This document shows positions 8,822 to 15,429 of a DNA stretch of 41,078 nucleotides, one piece after another. The stretch spans positions 1 through 41,078 of the forward strand of contig NZ_WAKV01000062.1 of assembly GCF_015523185.1 (NCBI RefSeq), written 5' to 3'. Each line of letters starts with the position of its first letter. Within the stretch, counting starts at the first letter, position 1. The DNA comes from Thermococcus sp. (GTDB lineage: Archaea; Methanobacteriota_B; Thermococci; Thermococcales; Thermococcaceae). The notes under the pieces were generated by a model. That model did no database searches. It was not told where the DNA came from and worked only from the letters and a program-made list of their open reading frames with translations. A program made the translations under genes and the position numbers.

Positions 8822-9238
8822 ATGAGATGCCTGAAGGTTGCCTTTGGAATGGAGGACGATGAGCATCTCATAGATGCCCATTACGGTGACTCGGAGTTCT
8901 TTGCAATCTATGAGGTTTGTGAAAACGGGAGCGTTAAACTCCTGGAAAAGAGGCCGAACAAAGCCAAAGACTTTGAAGAGGAGCACGATGAAGGCCACGG
9001 TGACCCGAGGAAGTTCAAAGCCGTGGTGAGCCAGCTTTTGGATGTTGATGTTCTAGCAGCTTTCAGAATGGGGCCGAACTTTTTGAGAATCCGGGACAAG
9101 ACCAACAAGGTGGCCTTCTTTACAAGGACAAGAGACCTAAAGCTCGCCCTCCAGCGCGTCCTTGAGAACTTCGATGAACTCTGGGAGCAGGTGCAGGAGA
9201 AGAAGAGGGCCATTGAAAAGCCTATCCTTGAGGAGTGA
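8822..9238 (+). CDS. NifX/NifB-type Fe-Mo-cofactor-binding-like protein
   Basis: This 138-residue protein carries the dinitrogenase Fe-Mo cofactor domain (PF02579 type): an N-terminal strand, then AHYGDSEFFAIYEV, then a region with VLAAFRMGPNFLR. Nitrogenase genes are absent, so this is one of the many archaeal homologues thought to bind or carry an Fe-S or Mo-type cluster. A His/Asp/Glu-rich stretch, EEEHDEGHGDPRKF, could contribute ligands. The ATG at 8822 follows GGTGG at five bases. A TATA-like CTTTTTAAAA lies near 8782-8791. Its closeness to the MinD-ferredoxin pair supports a shared cofactor role. Confidence 0.75.
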   Translation: MRCLKVAFGMEDDEHLIDAHYGDSEFFAIYEVCENGSVKLLEKRPNKAKDFEEEHDEGHGDPRKFKAVVSQLLDVDVLAAFRMGPNFLRIRDKTNKVAFFTRTRDLKLALQRVLENFDELWEQVQEKKRAIEKPILEE

Positions 9239-9240
9239 GC

Positions 9241-9669
9241 ATGAAATTTTGGGGAATTGAACCGAAGGTCGGGCTTGTCTCGGGTTCATACGCCCTTCTA
9301 GCCTTTTATCTTAACGCGAGGTCTGGCAGGGGCTTATCTTTCCCCCTCTTCGGACTCTCCCTTCTTGTTCTCGGAGTGGTCCTCTGGTTTGTCTGCTACC
9401 TTCAGGTTTCAAGGGCTTACTCGCGAGGAGAGCTCTTGACTAAGGGCTGTTACTCGAGAGTTAGACACCCGATATACTCCATCTGGGGCTTTCTAATCAT
9501 TCCGGGCTTTTCCCTTGTCGTCGGCGGTTTCATGCTCCTACTCCCTGCAATCTACTGGCTCTCGGTTTTAGCTTTTATAGGCGAGGAGGAAAAGGTTCTC
9601 GAAAGGAGGTTCGGTGATGAGTGGAGGAGATACGCGGATAGAACGCCCCGTTTCGTCCCAAGGCCTTGA
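9241..9669 (+). CDS. ICMT/PEMT-type membrane methyltransferase family protein
   Basis: The 142-residue protein has about four hydrophobic segments. It ends with the signature of the isoprenylcysteine carboxyl methyltransferase/phospholipid methyltransferase family: GCYSRVRHPIYS, a long hydrophobic stretch, then EEEKVLERRFGDEWRRYADRTPRFVP. These residues form the SAM-binding cytosolic cap in the family. The real substrate in archaea is unknown. The ATG at 9241 follows GGAG six bases upstream and lies two bases after the NifX-like gene's stop, so the genes are co-transcribed. The downstream DUF2250 gene begins inside this one. Confidence 0.75.
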   Translation: MKFWGIEPKVGLVSGSYALLAFYLNARSGRGLSFPLFGLSLLVLGVVLWFVCYLQVSRAYSRGELLTKGCYSRVRHPIYSIWGFLIIPGFSLVVGGFMLLLPAIYWLSVLAFIGEEEKVLERRFGDEWRRYADRTPRFVPRP

Positions 9670-10156
9670 ACTCCTTCCGGTTCATCTCTACGTTTTGGCC
9701 CATCTCAGAAAGGCGGGCGTTGACTACGCTAAGATGATGGCGAAGATGAGCGAGCTTCCTCTTTCTCTCATCGAGGACACGATAAAGGACCTAATGGAAA
9801 CTGGGTTGGTAGAGCGGGACTCTGGAAGCGCGATAAAGAGGAGTAAGGCGAGGTTTAAGAAGGCCTTTGAGGTTCACAAGCACCATACCTACTACCGTCT
9901 CTCGCGCGAGGGAGAGCTTTTCGTGCGCTCCATTGACGAGAAGTGGCTGGAAAGCTATTTCAACTCGCTTTTTCCAGATGGGTGGAAGGTGGTCTTGGCC
10001 CTAACTAAGGCCAAAGGCTTCAACCAGCTTCCGAAGGAGTTAAGAAACGATAGAATCAGGGAGGAACTCGTTCTTCACCGCTTCATAACACCAAACGGGC
10101 GAAAGACGACGTTTTTCAAACTGCTGGCTGAATTCTTAGGGATTACAACTCGATGA
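9617..10156 (+). CDS. DUF2250 (winged-helix-like) protein
   Basis: This 179-residue protein matches the archaeal DUF2250 family as I know it: LLPVHLYVLAHLRKAGVDYAKMMAK near the N-terminus, GLVERDSGSAIKRSKARFKK, and HKHHTYYRLSREGELFV. The first ~110 residues read like a winged helix-turn-helix, so a DNA-binding role is plausible but unproven. Its ATG at 9617 lies 53 bases inside the preceding methyltransferase gene and has GGAGGT six bases upstream, a good reason to accept the overlap. The 3' end overlaps the convergent MBL-fold gene by 14 bases. Confidence 0.7.
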   Translation: MSGGDTRIERPVSSQGLELLPVHLYVLAHLRKAGVDYAKMMAKMSELPLSLIEDTIKDLMETGLVERDSGSAIKRSKARFKKAFEVHKHHTYYRLSREGELFVRSIDEKWLESYFNSLFPDGWKVVLALTKAKGFNQLPKELRNDRIREELVLHRFITPNGRKTTFFKLLAEFLGITTR

Positions 10157-10793
10157 TTGTTCCAGTTTTCACTTCCACAAACTTCCTTGGATAGTTTTTC
10201 CGCATGTAAACCTTCGCCTCATCGCCGGAACAGTGCGCTGGGGCTATGAATTCGGTCATTCTGGTGAGTTTATCAAGGGTTCTCCGTGAAGGATAATGGA
10301 AGCCGCCGATGACGAGATGGGCTTTCTCATAGCCCGAAACATCTAAGAGGGTCTCGGTGAGCCTGTCAACGCCCGGATGGGAACAGCCCACAATGATTAC
10401 CAATCCGGAAGGAGTTTCAATCGCAATGGCGTGCTCAAAACCGTTCAGCGCTCCAGAAGTCCAGACCCCCTCGGCTATCTCCCCAGCATCAATGACTTCG
10501 AAAACGGTCAGCCCCTCTATCGTTCCACCCGGCGGTGCGTAGAGCCTCAGACCCGGATTAAGCTGGGCAATTAGGGGAAAGCCACCATAGTGGTCATAAT
10601 GCCAGTGGCTTAAAACTGCAAAGTCTAGGTTTCTCAGTGAAGTCCCCAGAACCTTCGAGTTGTGGGCTAAAACTTCTCCCCTCGTGTCGGCATCGAAGAG
10701 GAAGCGGTAGTTTCCTTCGGCAAGGACGCTCCAGCCCCAGTCGTTGATGAGACCCTTTGCCCGGGTGTTGTCGTTGAGGACTGTCAGCCTCAT
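10143..10793 (-). CDS. MBL-fold metallo-hydrolase (COG1237-like)
   Basis: The 216-residue protein has the metallo-beta-lactamase motif SHWHYDH (His63, His65, Asp67, His68). Further ligand segments are GCSHPG, GGFHYP and APAHCSG. The start MRLTVLNDNTRAKGL and the CSHPG segment are typical of the COG1237 group, which includes the beta-RFAP-synthase-annotated archaeal proteins. The exact substrate is open. No ribosome binding site precedes the ATG at 10793. Instead a minus-strand GAAAGGTTATATCC lies about 25 bases upstream, so the transcript is probably leaderless. It is divergent from moaB. Confidence 0.8.
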   Translation of the reverse strand: MRLTVLNDNTRAKGLINDWGWSVLAEGNYRFLFDADTRGEVLAHNSKVLGTSLRNLDFAVLSHWHYDHYGGFPLIAQLNPGLRLYAPPGGTIEGLTVFEVIDAGEIAEGVWTSGALNGFEHAIAIETPSGLVIIVGCSHPGVDRLTETLLDVSGYEKAHLVIGGFHYPSRRTLDKLTRMTEFIAPAHCSGDEAKVYMRKNYPRKFVEVKTGTIIEL

Positions 10794-10812
10794 CGAGGGT
10801 TCTTGTCCGCAG

Positions 10813-10826
10813 GGGATATAACCTTT
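10813..10826 (-). promoter_or_regulatory. BRE/TATA promoter of the MBL-fold gene (leaderless)
   Basis: The minus strand reads GAAAGGTTATATCC, a strong archaeal BRE plus TATA. Its centre is about 25 bases from the ATG at 10793, which places transcription start at or next to the start codon. There is no Shine-Dalgarno-like sequence. A sister element, GAAAGGTTATTAAGG, faces the other way at about 10849-10863 and should drive moaB. Confidence 0.65.
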
Positions 10827-10891
10827 CCGTTAAACGCTTTCGTTTGCTGAAAGGTTATTAAGGTGAGGAGATATTTTACCCCGGTGATAGC

Positions 10892-11407
10892 ATGGGAGCG
10901 GAGGAACACAAGAGGAAAGCCCCCAAAAAGTTCAAATTCGCGGTCATAACGGTTAGCGATACCGCAAGCAGGGGAGAAAAGGAAGACAAAAGCGGGAAGT
11001 TCCTTGTTGAGGAGCTTGAAAAGGCCGGACACGAGAGGGTTCTTTACAAGATAGTGCCCGACGAGAAGATGGCCATAATTGGAGCAATCGTAGATGCCTT
11101 CAATAGGGGAGCTGAGGTTGTTGTTACCTCTGGAGGAACCGGAATAGCTAGCAGGGACGTTACGATAGAGAGCGTTAGGCCACTTTTCGATAAAGAACTG
11201 ACGGGCTTCGGGGAGATTTTCAGACTAATGAGCTACGAAGAGATAGGGACCTCTGCCATCATGACGAGGGCAACCGCCGGGATAATCAGAAGCTCAGGCA
11301 GGGCAATGGCCGTCTTCTGCCTGCCAGGAAGCCTTGGAGCGGCTAAGACCGGGGTGGGGATTATCCTCAACGAGGCTGGCCACGTCCTAAAGCACGGGAG
11401 GGAGTGA
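10892..11407 (+). CDS. moaB: Molybdenum cofactor biosynthesis protein MoaB/MogA
   Basis: The 171-residue protein is a MoaB/MogA-type molybdopterin adenylyltransferase, which activates molybdopterin with ATP before metal insertion. Seen are FAVITVSDTASRGEKEDKSG, VVTSGGTGIASRDVTIE (the SGGTG substrate loop) and LPGSLGAAKTG. The length fits. GGTGATAGC precedes the ATG at 10892. It is followed one base later by moeA, giving a two-gene operon for the last steps of Moco/W-cofactor synthesis. In Thermococcales tungsten enzymes (aldehyde:ferredoxin oxidoreductases, formate dehydrogenases) are the main users, and a molybdopterin oxidoreductase lies about 9 kb downstream. Confidence 0.93.
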   Translation: MGAEEHKRKAPKKFKFAVITVSDTASRGEKEDKSGKFLVEELEKAGHERVLYKIVPDEKMAIIGAIVDAFNRGAEVVVTSGGTGIASRDVTIESVRPLFDKELTGFGEIFRLMSYEEIGTSAIMTRATAGIIRSSGRAMAVFCLPGSLGAAKTGVGIILNEAGHVLKHGRE

Positions 11408-11408
11408 A

Positions 11409-12599
11409 ATGAAAGAGTTCAAGCGCCTCACGCCTTACAGGGAAGCCCTGAATTTGCTGTTAAAGGATTTGACCGAGATTAGCGAGTTTGAAGAAGTCCC
11501 CCTGGATGATGCCCTTGGACGGGTTCTTGCAGAGGACATAGTCTCGCCAATAGACAGCCCGCCCTTCAACAGGTCGGCCGTTGACGGCTACGCCCTTCGC
11601 GCGGAGGACACGTTTCCAGCCAGGGAATACAACCCGGTCGAGCTTAAGGTAATAGATGAGATTACTGCCGGTGAAGAGAGTGGCGCTAAGGTCGAGTCCG
11701 GAACGGCGGTAAAGCTCATGACGGGCTCGAAGATACCAGAGGGTGCCAACGCCGTTCTCATGCAGGAGATGGCCGAGCGTGAAGGAAACGTTATAAAGGT
11801 CCTTCGCCCCATTGCGCCAGGCCAGAATGTTGCCTTCGCCGGAGAAGACGTTAAGAAGGGGGAGGTAATCCTTAGAAGGGGACATGTTCTAAGGCCCCAG
11901 GATTTGGCCCTGCTCAAGAGTGTGGGCTTCAGAAGGGTGAAAGTTAAGAGAAAGCCCCGCGTTGGGATAATCATCACAGGAAGTGAGCTCATAGAAGAAT
12001 TCAACGAAGAGGCGCTGAAGTCGGGCAAAATCCTTGAGAGCAACTCCATAATGCTTAAGGGTCTTGTGAAGCAATACTTCGGCGAACCCCTCCTTTACGG
12101 TGTCGTTCCGGACGATGAAGACCCGATACGGGAAGCAATCGAGAGGGCCAAGATGGAAAACGACCTCGTCCTCGTTACGGGCGGTTCCGCCTTCGGCGAC
12201 AGGGACTTTGCCCACCGCTTTGTCAGGTTGCTCTTCCACGGGACTACCATAAAGCCCGGAAGGCCAATAGGCTACGGTGAGGGAGTCTTCATAATGAGCG
12301 GTTACCCCGTGGCCGTCTTCGCCCAGTTCCACCTCTATGTCAAGCACGCTTTGACCAAGCTCGTCGGTGCTAAAAACTATGGGGCTCGCGTTAGGGCGAA
12401 GCTAACCGACAGGGTACCGAGCCAGCTTGGGAGATATGAGTTCGTCAAGGTCTGGTACGAGAACGGTGCGGCGAGACCCATTAAGAAAAAGGGAAGCGGA
12501 ATAATAAGTTCACTTGTGGAGAGCAACGGCTACATAGAAATTCCAGAGGACAGTGAAGGTTACCTTGAGGGAGAAGAGGTTTGGGTGACCCTATACTAA
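11409..12599 (+). CDS. moeA: Molybdopterin molybdenumtransferase MoeA
   Basis: The 396-residue protein inserts the metal into adenylylated molybdopterin. Recognisable are FNRSAVDGYALRAEDTF, the MTGSKIPEGANAVLMQE stretch, the MoaB-like domain with ITGSELIEE and LVTGGSAFGDRDF, and the C-terminal barrel. Length and domain order (linker, lid, MoaB-like, C-terminal) are standard. In the MoaB-like domain the usual GGxSxGxxD is here GGSAFGDRD, a mild variation. GGAGTGAA precedes the ATG at 11409. The stop overlaps a small minus-strand frame by four bases. Confidence 0.93.
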   Translation: MKEFKRLTPYREALNLLLKDLTEISEFEEVPLDDALGRVLAEDIVSPIDSPPFNRSAVDGYALRAEDTFPAREYNPVELKVIDEITAGEESGAKVESGTAVKLMTGSKIPEGANAVLMQEMAEREGNVIKVLRPIAPGQNVAFAGEDVKKGEVILRRGHVLRPQDLALLKSVGFRRVKVKRKPRVGIIITGSELIEEFNEEALKSGKILESNSIMLKGLVKQYFGEPLLYGVVPDDEDPIREAIERAKMENDLVLVTGGSAFGDRDFAHRFVRLLFHGTTIKPGRPIGYGEGVFIMSGYPVAVFAQFHLYVKHALTKLVGAKNYGARVRAKLTDRVPSQLGRYEFVKVWYENGAARPIKKKGSGIISSLVESNGYIEIPEDSEGYLEGEEVWVTLY

Positions 12600-12823
12600 A
12601 AGTCTCCTACCAACGCCCCGCTGTCTGGAATCTTTATAATCTCTCTAACATCCTCTGGAAGTTCATCAATAATTTTCAATTCCTTTTGGACAATTTCTTG
12701 AATTATCTCCATTGTCTCACGCTTTCTCTGTTCTAACACATCATAGACTGGATTATCTTTAAGCCAAGGTATAATTTCTTTAACATCCTGCTTTGGAGAG
12801 TTAATAAGACCACTCTCTGTCAT
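12596..12823 (-). CDS. Small hypothetical protein, AT-rich, possibly a remnant
   Basis: This frame encodes 75 residues, largely helical and charged (EQRKRETMEIIQEIVQKE). I do not recognise a family. Its DNA is clearly more AT-rich than the flanking moeA and guide RNA. There is no convincing ribosome binding site. A minus-strand ATATAAT at about 12839-12846 would sit roughly 20 bases upstream, so a leaderless transcript is conceivable. It ends four bases inside the 3' end of moeA. It could be a real small gene or the decayed end of an inserted gene. Confidence 0.35.
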   Translation of the reverse strand: MTESGLINSPKQDVKEIIPWLKDNPVYDVLEQRKRETMEIIQEIVQKELKIIDELPEDVREIIKIPDSGALVGDF

Positions 12824-12934
12824 AGCATAGCATTACCCATTATATTCTTTGGGTTAATAATCTTTTCTATTCTCCCGTTGGCACAACCATGGAATGTAAC
12901 TAAGTGGAACGTTAAGATGAAAATCGAAGAACAA

Positions 12935-13148
12935 TGTCGCCCGCCCGTAACTCCCGCCATCATCTCAGCCAGACGGCAGAATCAGCGGGCTAACCCAGGC
13001 GGGCGAGAAGTGTGCCCGGTCTGGGTTTCCCGCGGTCATTGCGCTCCGTAACGCGGAAGGCCCTCCCGCGGGGACCTCGCTGAGACCGGGCTGTAGCCCC
13101 CGCATCGCCCCCCGGTTCATTCTCCCCGGGGTCCTCGCGCGGGGGCAT
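12935..13148 (-). ncRNA. Three-hairpin H/ACA guide RNA
   Basis: A GC-rich, gene-free block reads on the minus strand as three consecutive H/ACA units. Each has a lower stem, an asymmetric pocket, an upper stem, a k-turn or k-loop and a following ACA. Unit I: stem 13139-13146 with 13096-13103, upper stem 13126-13131 with 13110-13115, ACA at 13094-13092. Unit II: stem 13083-13091 with 13014-13022, upper stem 13066-13072 with 13029-13035, ACA at 13013-13011. Unit III: stem 12998-13005 with 12938-12945, upper stem 12985-12989 with 12953-12957, ACA at 12937-12935. Unit III shows UGA facing GAUGAUG, a k-turn pattern. A TATA at 13168-13175 sets the 5' end near 13148. Such RNAs direct pseudouridylation with Cbf5, Nop10, Gar1 and L7Ae. 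Confidence 0.88.
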
Positions 13149-13164
13149 TTTTAGTTTGAAACCG

Positions 13165-13180
13165 CGGTTTATAAAACCTC
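13165..13180 (-). promoter_or_regulatory. TATA promoter of the H/ACA RNA
   Basis: The minus strand reads GAGGTTTTATAAACC. The TATA core (13168-13175) is about 23 bases upstream of the first base of hairpin I's lower stem, which fits archaeal spacing for a start near 13146-13148. The element overlaps the last bases of the DUF835 gene. Confidence 0.65.
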
Positions 13181-14273
13181 ACTCTAAGAGTTTTCTAAGC
13201 TGGTTGAAGAGGCGTTCCTCAATGCTATTTTTGTCTATAACCAATATCAGAGTTCCGCCCTTCACCATGACGATGTCTCTGAGCTTGGATAGAAACTTCA
13301 TGATAGAGTCCCATGAGTTGTACATGCTCAGGTATTCAAGGCAGTCAATTATTACCACACCTGGAATGCCCCTTCTTGAAGTTTCCTCAAGGTACTGAAA
13401 GGCTATCTCCGTCATCTTCGCTAGGTCCGTGGGGTTCAGAGTTCCTGATATGTTCTCCTTCCTGAAAGGAACGGCGGTTACAAAGTACGTTTTCCATCCC
13501 TTCCCAGCATACTTCAAATCCCTGAGAAACGCGAGAACAGGGGCATTTTCGAGTTTCTGCAACAGGGACTGGAATTCCTTTGGGCTGACTATAATCGTAC
13601 CGTGGTGTATTTTGGGCGCTTTGATTTCCCCACTTCCTTCCAAGAACTCCCTTGTGGAAGTCAGTCTGTACATTGAGTAGGCCATTGAAATTGTAAGAAT
13701 CGTTGAAAGGGTGAATCCTATTGGCAGGTACCATATATAGAGCCCAAAAATGGCTGCAGGTATTAGATGAAGACCAAAAAGGACAATACTCCAGTAGAGA
13801 ATCCTCGCCGGCCGTTTGTATATTTCCTCAATCGGCCTAAGTAAAAGCCCGCTCGCGAAGACGAATGCCCCGCTCACGCCTAAAGAAACTCCAGCCGTCA
13901 GGGCCCAGTCAGGATTTTCTGTGAGTCTGTAAACCAAGTAAACGAAGCAGTAGAATGTTGGAGCTATAATTCCCATGTTCTTCAAGGTGGAATGGGGGAT
14001 TGGAATTGACTCCTCCTCAAGAAGCTTTGTAGAGCCTACAAATATAAGGGCGGCGAAAACTGTGAGGGAGAGTTCGGCTACTCCGAGAAGGACCTGATTC
14101 TGGGAGGCTGATAGAACCACCATGACGAAGTCAGCAAGCCACGCCACTGAAAAGAACAGCGCGGATTTCCGCCTGTGTCTGAGGTAAATCCTCATTATCA
14201 GGGCGAAGGCCGTTAAGTCTGCCAGCATAACTAGGCTTCCGCTTACGAGGGGGATTATGTCATGTGGTTCCAT
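13179..14273 (-). CDS. Multi-pass membrane protein with C-terminal DUF835 domain
   Basis: The 364-residue protein starts with about seven hydrophobic helices (roughly residues 5-210) and ends in a cytosolic domain of about 130 residues. The latter matches DUF835: GTIIVSPKEF, a FVTAVPFRKENI segment, GVVIIDCLEYLSMYNSWDSIMKFL and GGTLILVIDKNSIEERLFNQLRK. DUF835 proteins are expanded in Thermococcales and look like a degenerate RecA/KaiC-type ATPase fold lacking a P-loop. The function is unknown; membrane signalling is a guess. The ATG at 14273 has AGGAGG seven bases upstream; an ATG at 14303 would add ten residues without a site. It overlaps the upstream adenylation-like gene by 14 bases. Confidence 0.8.
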   Translation of the reverse strand: MEPHDIIPLVSGSLVMLADLTAFALIMRIYLRHRRKSALFFSVAWLADFVMVVLSASQNQVLLGVAELSLTVFAALIFVGSTKLLEEESIPIPHSTLKNMGIIAPTFYCFVYLVYRLTENPDWALTAGVSLGVSGAFVFASGLLLRPIEEIYKRPARILYWSIVLFGLHLIPAAIFGLYIWYLPIGFTLSTILTISMAYSMYRLTSTREFLEGSGEIKAPKIHHGTIIVSPKEFQSLLQKLENAPVLAFLRDLKYAGKGWKTYFVTAVPFRKENISGTLNPTDLAKMTEIAFQYLEETSRRGIPGVVIIDCLEYLSMYNSWDSIMKFLSKLRDIVMVKGGTLILVIDKNSIEERLFNQLRKLLE

Positions 14274-15312
14274 GGACAAACCTCCTGGGGTTGGAAAACC
14301 CATCCCATCTGAAGAGTCCGCGGGGGGCTACCCTCGTTGCCGTTTCATTTTCAACCTTAATCACCAACACCTCTGGTCGGGCAACTACAACGGCGAGCTT
14401 TCCTCTCTCATTGTAGTCAACCACGCGGTAACCTTCCTCGGTCTTCTCAACCGGGAAGATGAGCGTAAAGGGCCAGTTGGGGTAGTAGGCTATCTCCTCA
14501 CCCTTTGGAACCCCCACAAGGTCCCCAAAGAGATAATAGCCGTAGAGGGGAATCGTCCTGGCGTTTGGGAACTTCTCCTCGACGTTTCTAAGGAAGGCGA
14601 CGTCTGTTCCCACTCCGCTCAGGATAACAGCCTCGATGTTATTAGATGCACTCTCAAAGAGGTTTACGAGAGGCGGTGCCGTTCTCGCGAGGTTTATGGT
14701 GTCTCTTTTCAAAACACGCTCCGTGTACTTGACGAGGGGATTAAGAATGTGGAGAACCTCTTCAACTCCCTTCTCCTTTAGAATCCTCTTCAAACCGTCT
14801 GTTTCCATGCCTATGAAGTAAAGGTAACCTTCGTAACTCCAGACGAGCTCGCTTATCTCATCCTGATACCATCCATAGGGTCCATGAGCCAGTGCGCGCA
14901 TCTTTCCCGGGGGAAACAGCTCATCGAGACCGTATATTTCATCGAGGGAACGCCTGAGATAGGCAACGAGGTAGTCAACGTAATCCTTGTCCCAGTGGCC
15001 GATTGCCCTCTCGCGGGTCGTTCCAGACGATTGATAAAACCTTATTTTTCCCTGGTAGCCTTCGGGCAGGAACTCGACCCAGTTAGCACGGAGGTAGTCT
15101 TCATCAACGGAAAGTCCAGCGTTGAGGAGGTTTTCTACGGTCTCTGCAACAGTATCCCCAATAAGGTTATTGACATCGTTTGAAAACCTTCTCCAGTAGG
15201 GAGTACGCTTGAAGTGAAATCCAATTATCCTGTTGAGGTATTCAAGGACGTCGTCTTCCCCGACTTTAAGGGGTTCTTCAATTAAATCCTCTGGTACATT
15301 ATCATACGTCAT
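14260..15312 (-). CDS. Adenylate-forming-enzyme-like protein without C-terminal domain
   Basis: This 350-residue protein resembles the N-terminal part of PaaK/coenzyme F390 synthetase-type ANL enzymes. It has a P-loop-like YQSSGTTRERAIGHWD at about 93-108, preceded by the PYWRRF segment typical of PaaK N-termini. The SSGTTGxPK motif is altered (Arg-Glu-Arg after GTT). The A5-like segment (PLYGYYLFGD) is unusual, and the ~80-residue C-terminal lid seen in its 426-residue neighbour is missing. An acyl-adenylating activity is therefore uncertain. No ribosome binding site precedes the ATG at 15312. A minus-strand GGCTTATATTCCC at 15331-15343 implies a leaderless mRNA. It is co-transcribed with the DUF835 gene and divergent from the full-length homologue. 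Confidence 0.65.
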   Translation of the reverse strand: MTYDNVPEDLIEEPLKVGEDDVLEYLNRIIGFHFKRTPYWRRFSNDVNNLIGDTVAETVENLLNAGLSVDEDYLRANWVEFLPEGYQGKIRFYQSSGTTRERAIGHWDKDYVDYLVAYLRRSLDEIYGLDELFPPGKMRALAHGPYGWYQDEISELVWSYEGYLYFIGMETDGLKRILKEKGVEEVLHILNPLVKYTERVLKRDTINLARTAPPLVNLFESASNNIEAVILSGVGTDVAFLRNVEEKFPNARTIPLYGYYLFGDLVGVPKGEEIAYYPNWPFTLIFPVEKTEEGYRVVDYNERGKLAVVVARPEVLVIKVENETATRVAPRGLFRWDGFSNPRRFVHGTT

Positions 15313-15330
15313 GGTCTGTAATTGTCCGTA

Positions 15331-15343
15331 AGGGAATATAAGC
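15331..15343 (-). promoter_or_regulatory. TATA promoter of the adenylation-like gene (leaderless)
   Basis: GGCTTATATTCCC on the minus strand is centred about 25 bases before the ATG at 15312, and no ribosome binding site lies between. The divergent gene at 15430 has its own GTTAAATAAAAT (about 15392-15403) and a GGTGAGACC site. Confidence 0.6.
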
Positions 15344-15429
15344 CTTTCTTAAACTACTTTTTATATCCTGGTTGCATACGAAACCCATAGAGTTAAATAA
15401 AATTGTCCCCAATTCCCGTTGGTGAGACC

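Noticed and set aside
12935-13148. Possible RNase P RNA, SRP RNA or CRISPR in the GC-rich block
   Set aside because: No RNase P conserved regions, no SRP GGAA-loop domain and no direct repeats with spacers. The ACA-terminated hairpins explain the block fully.
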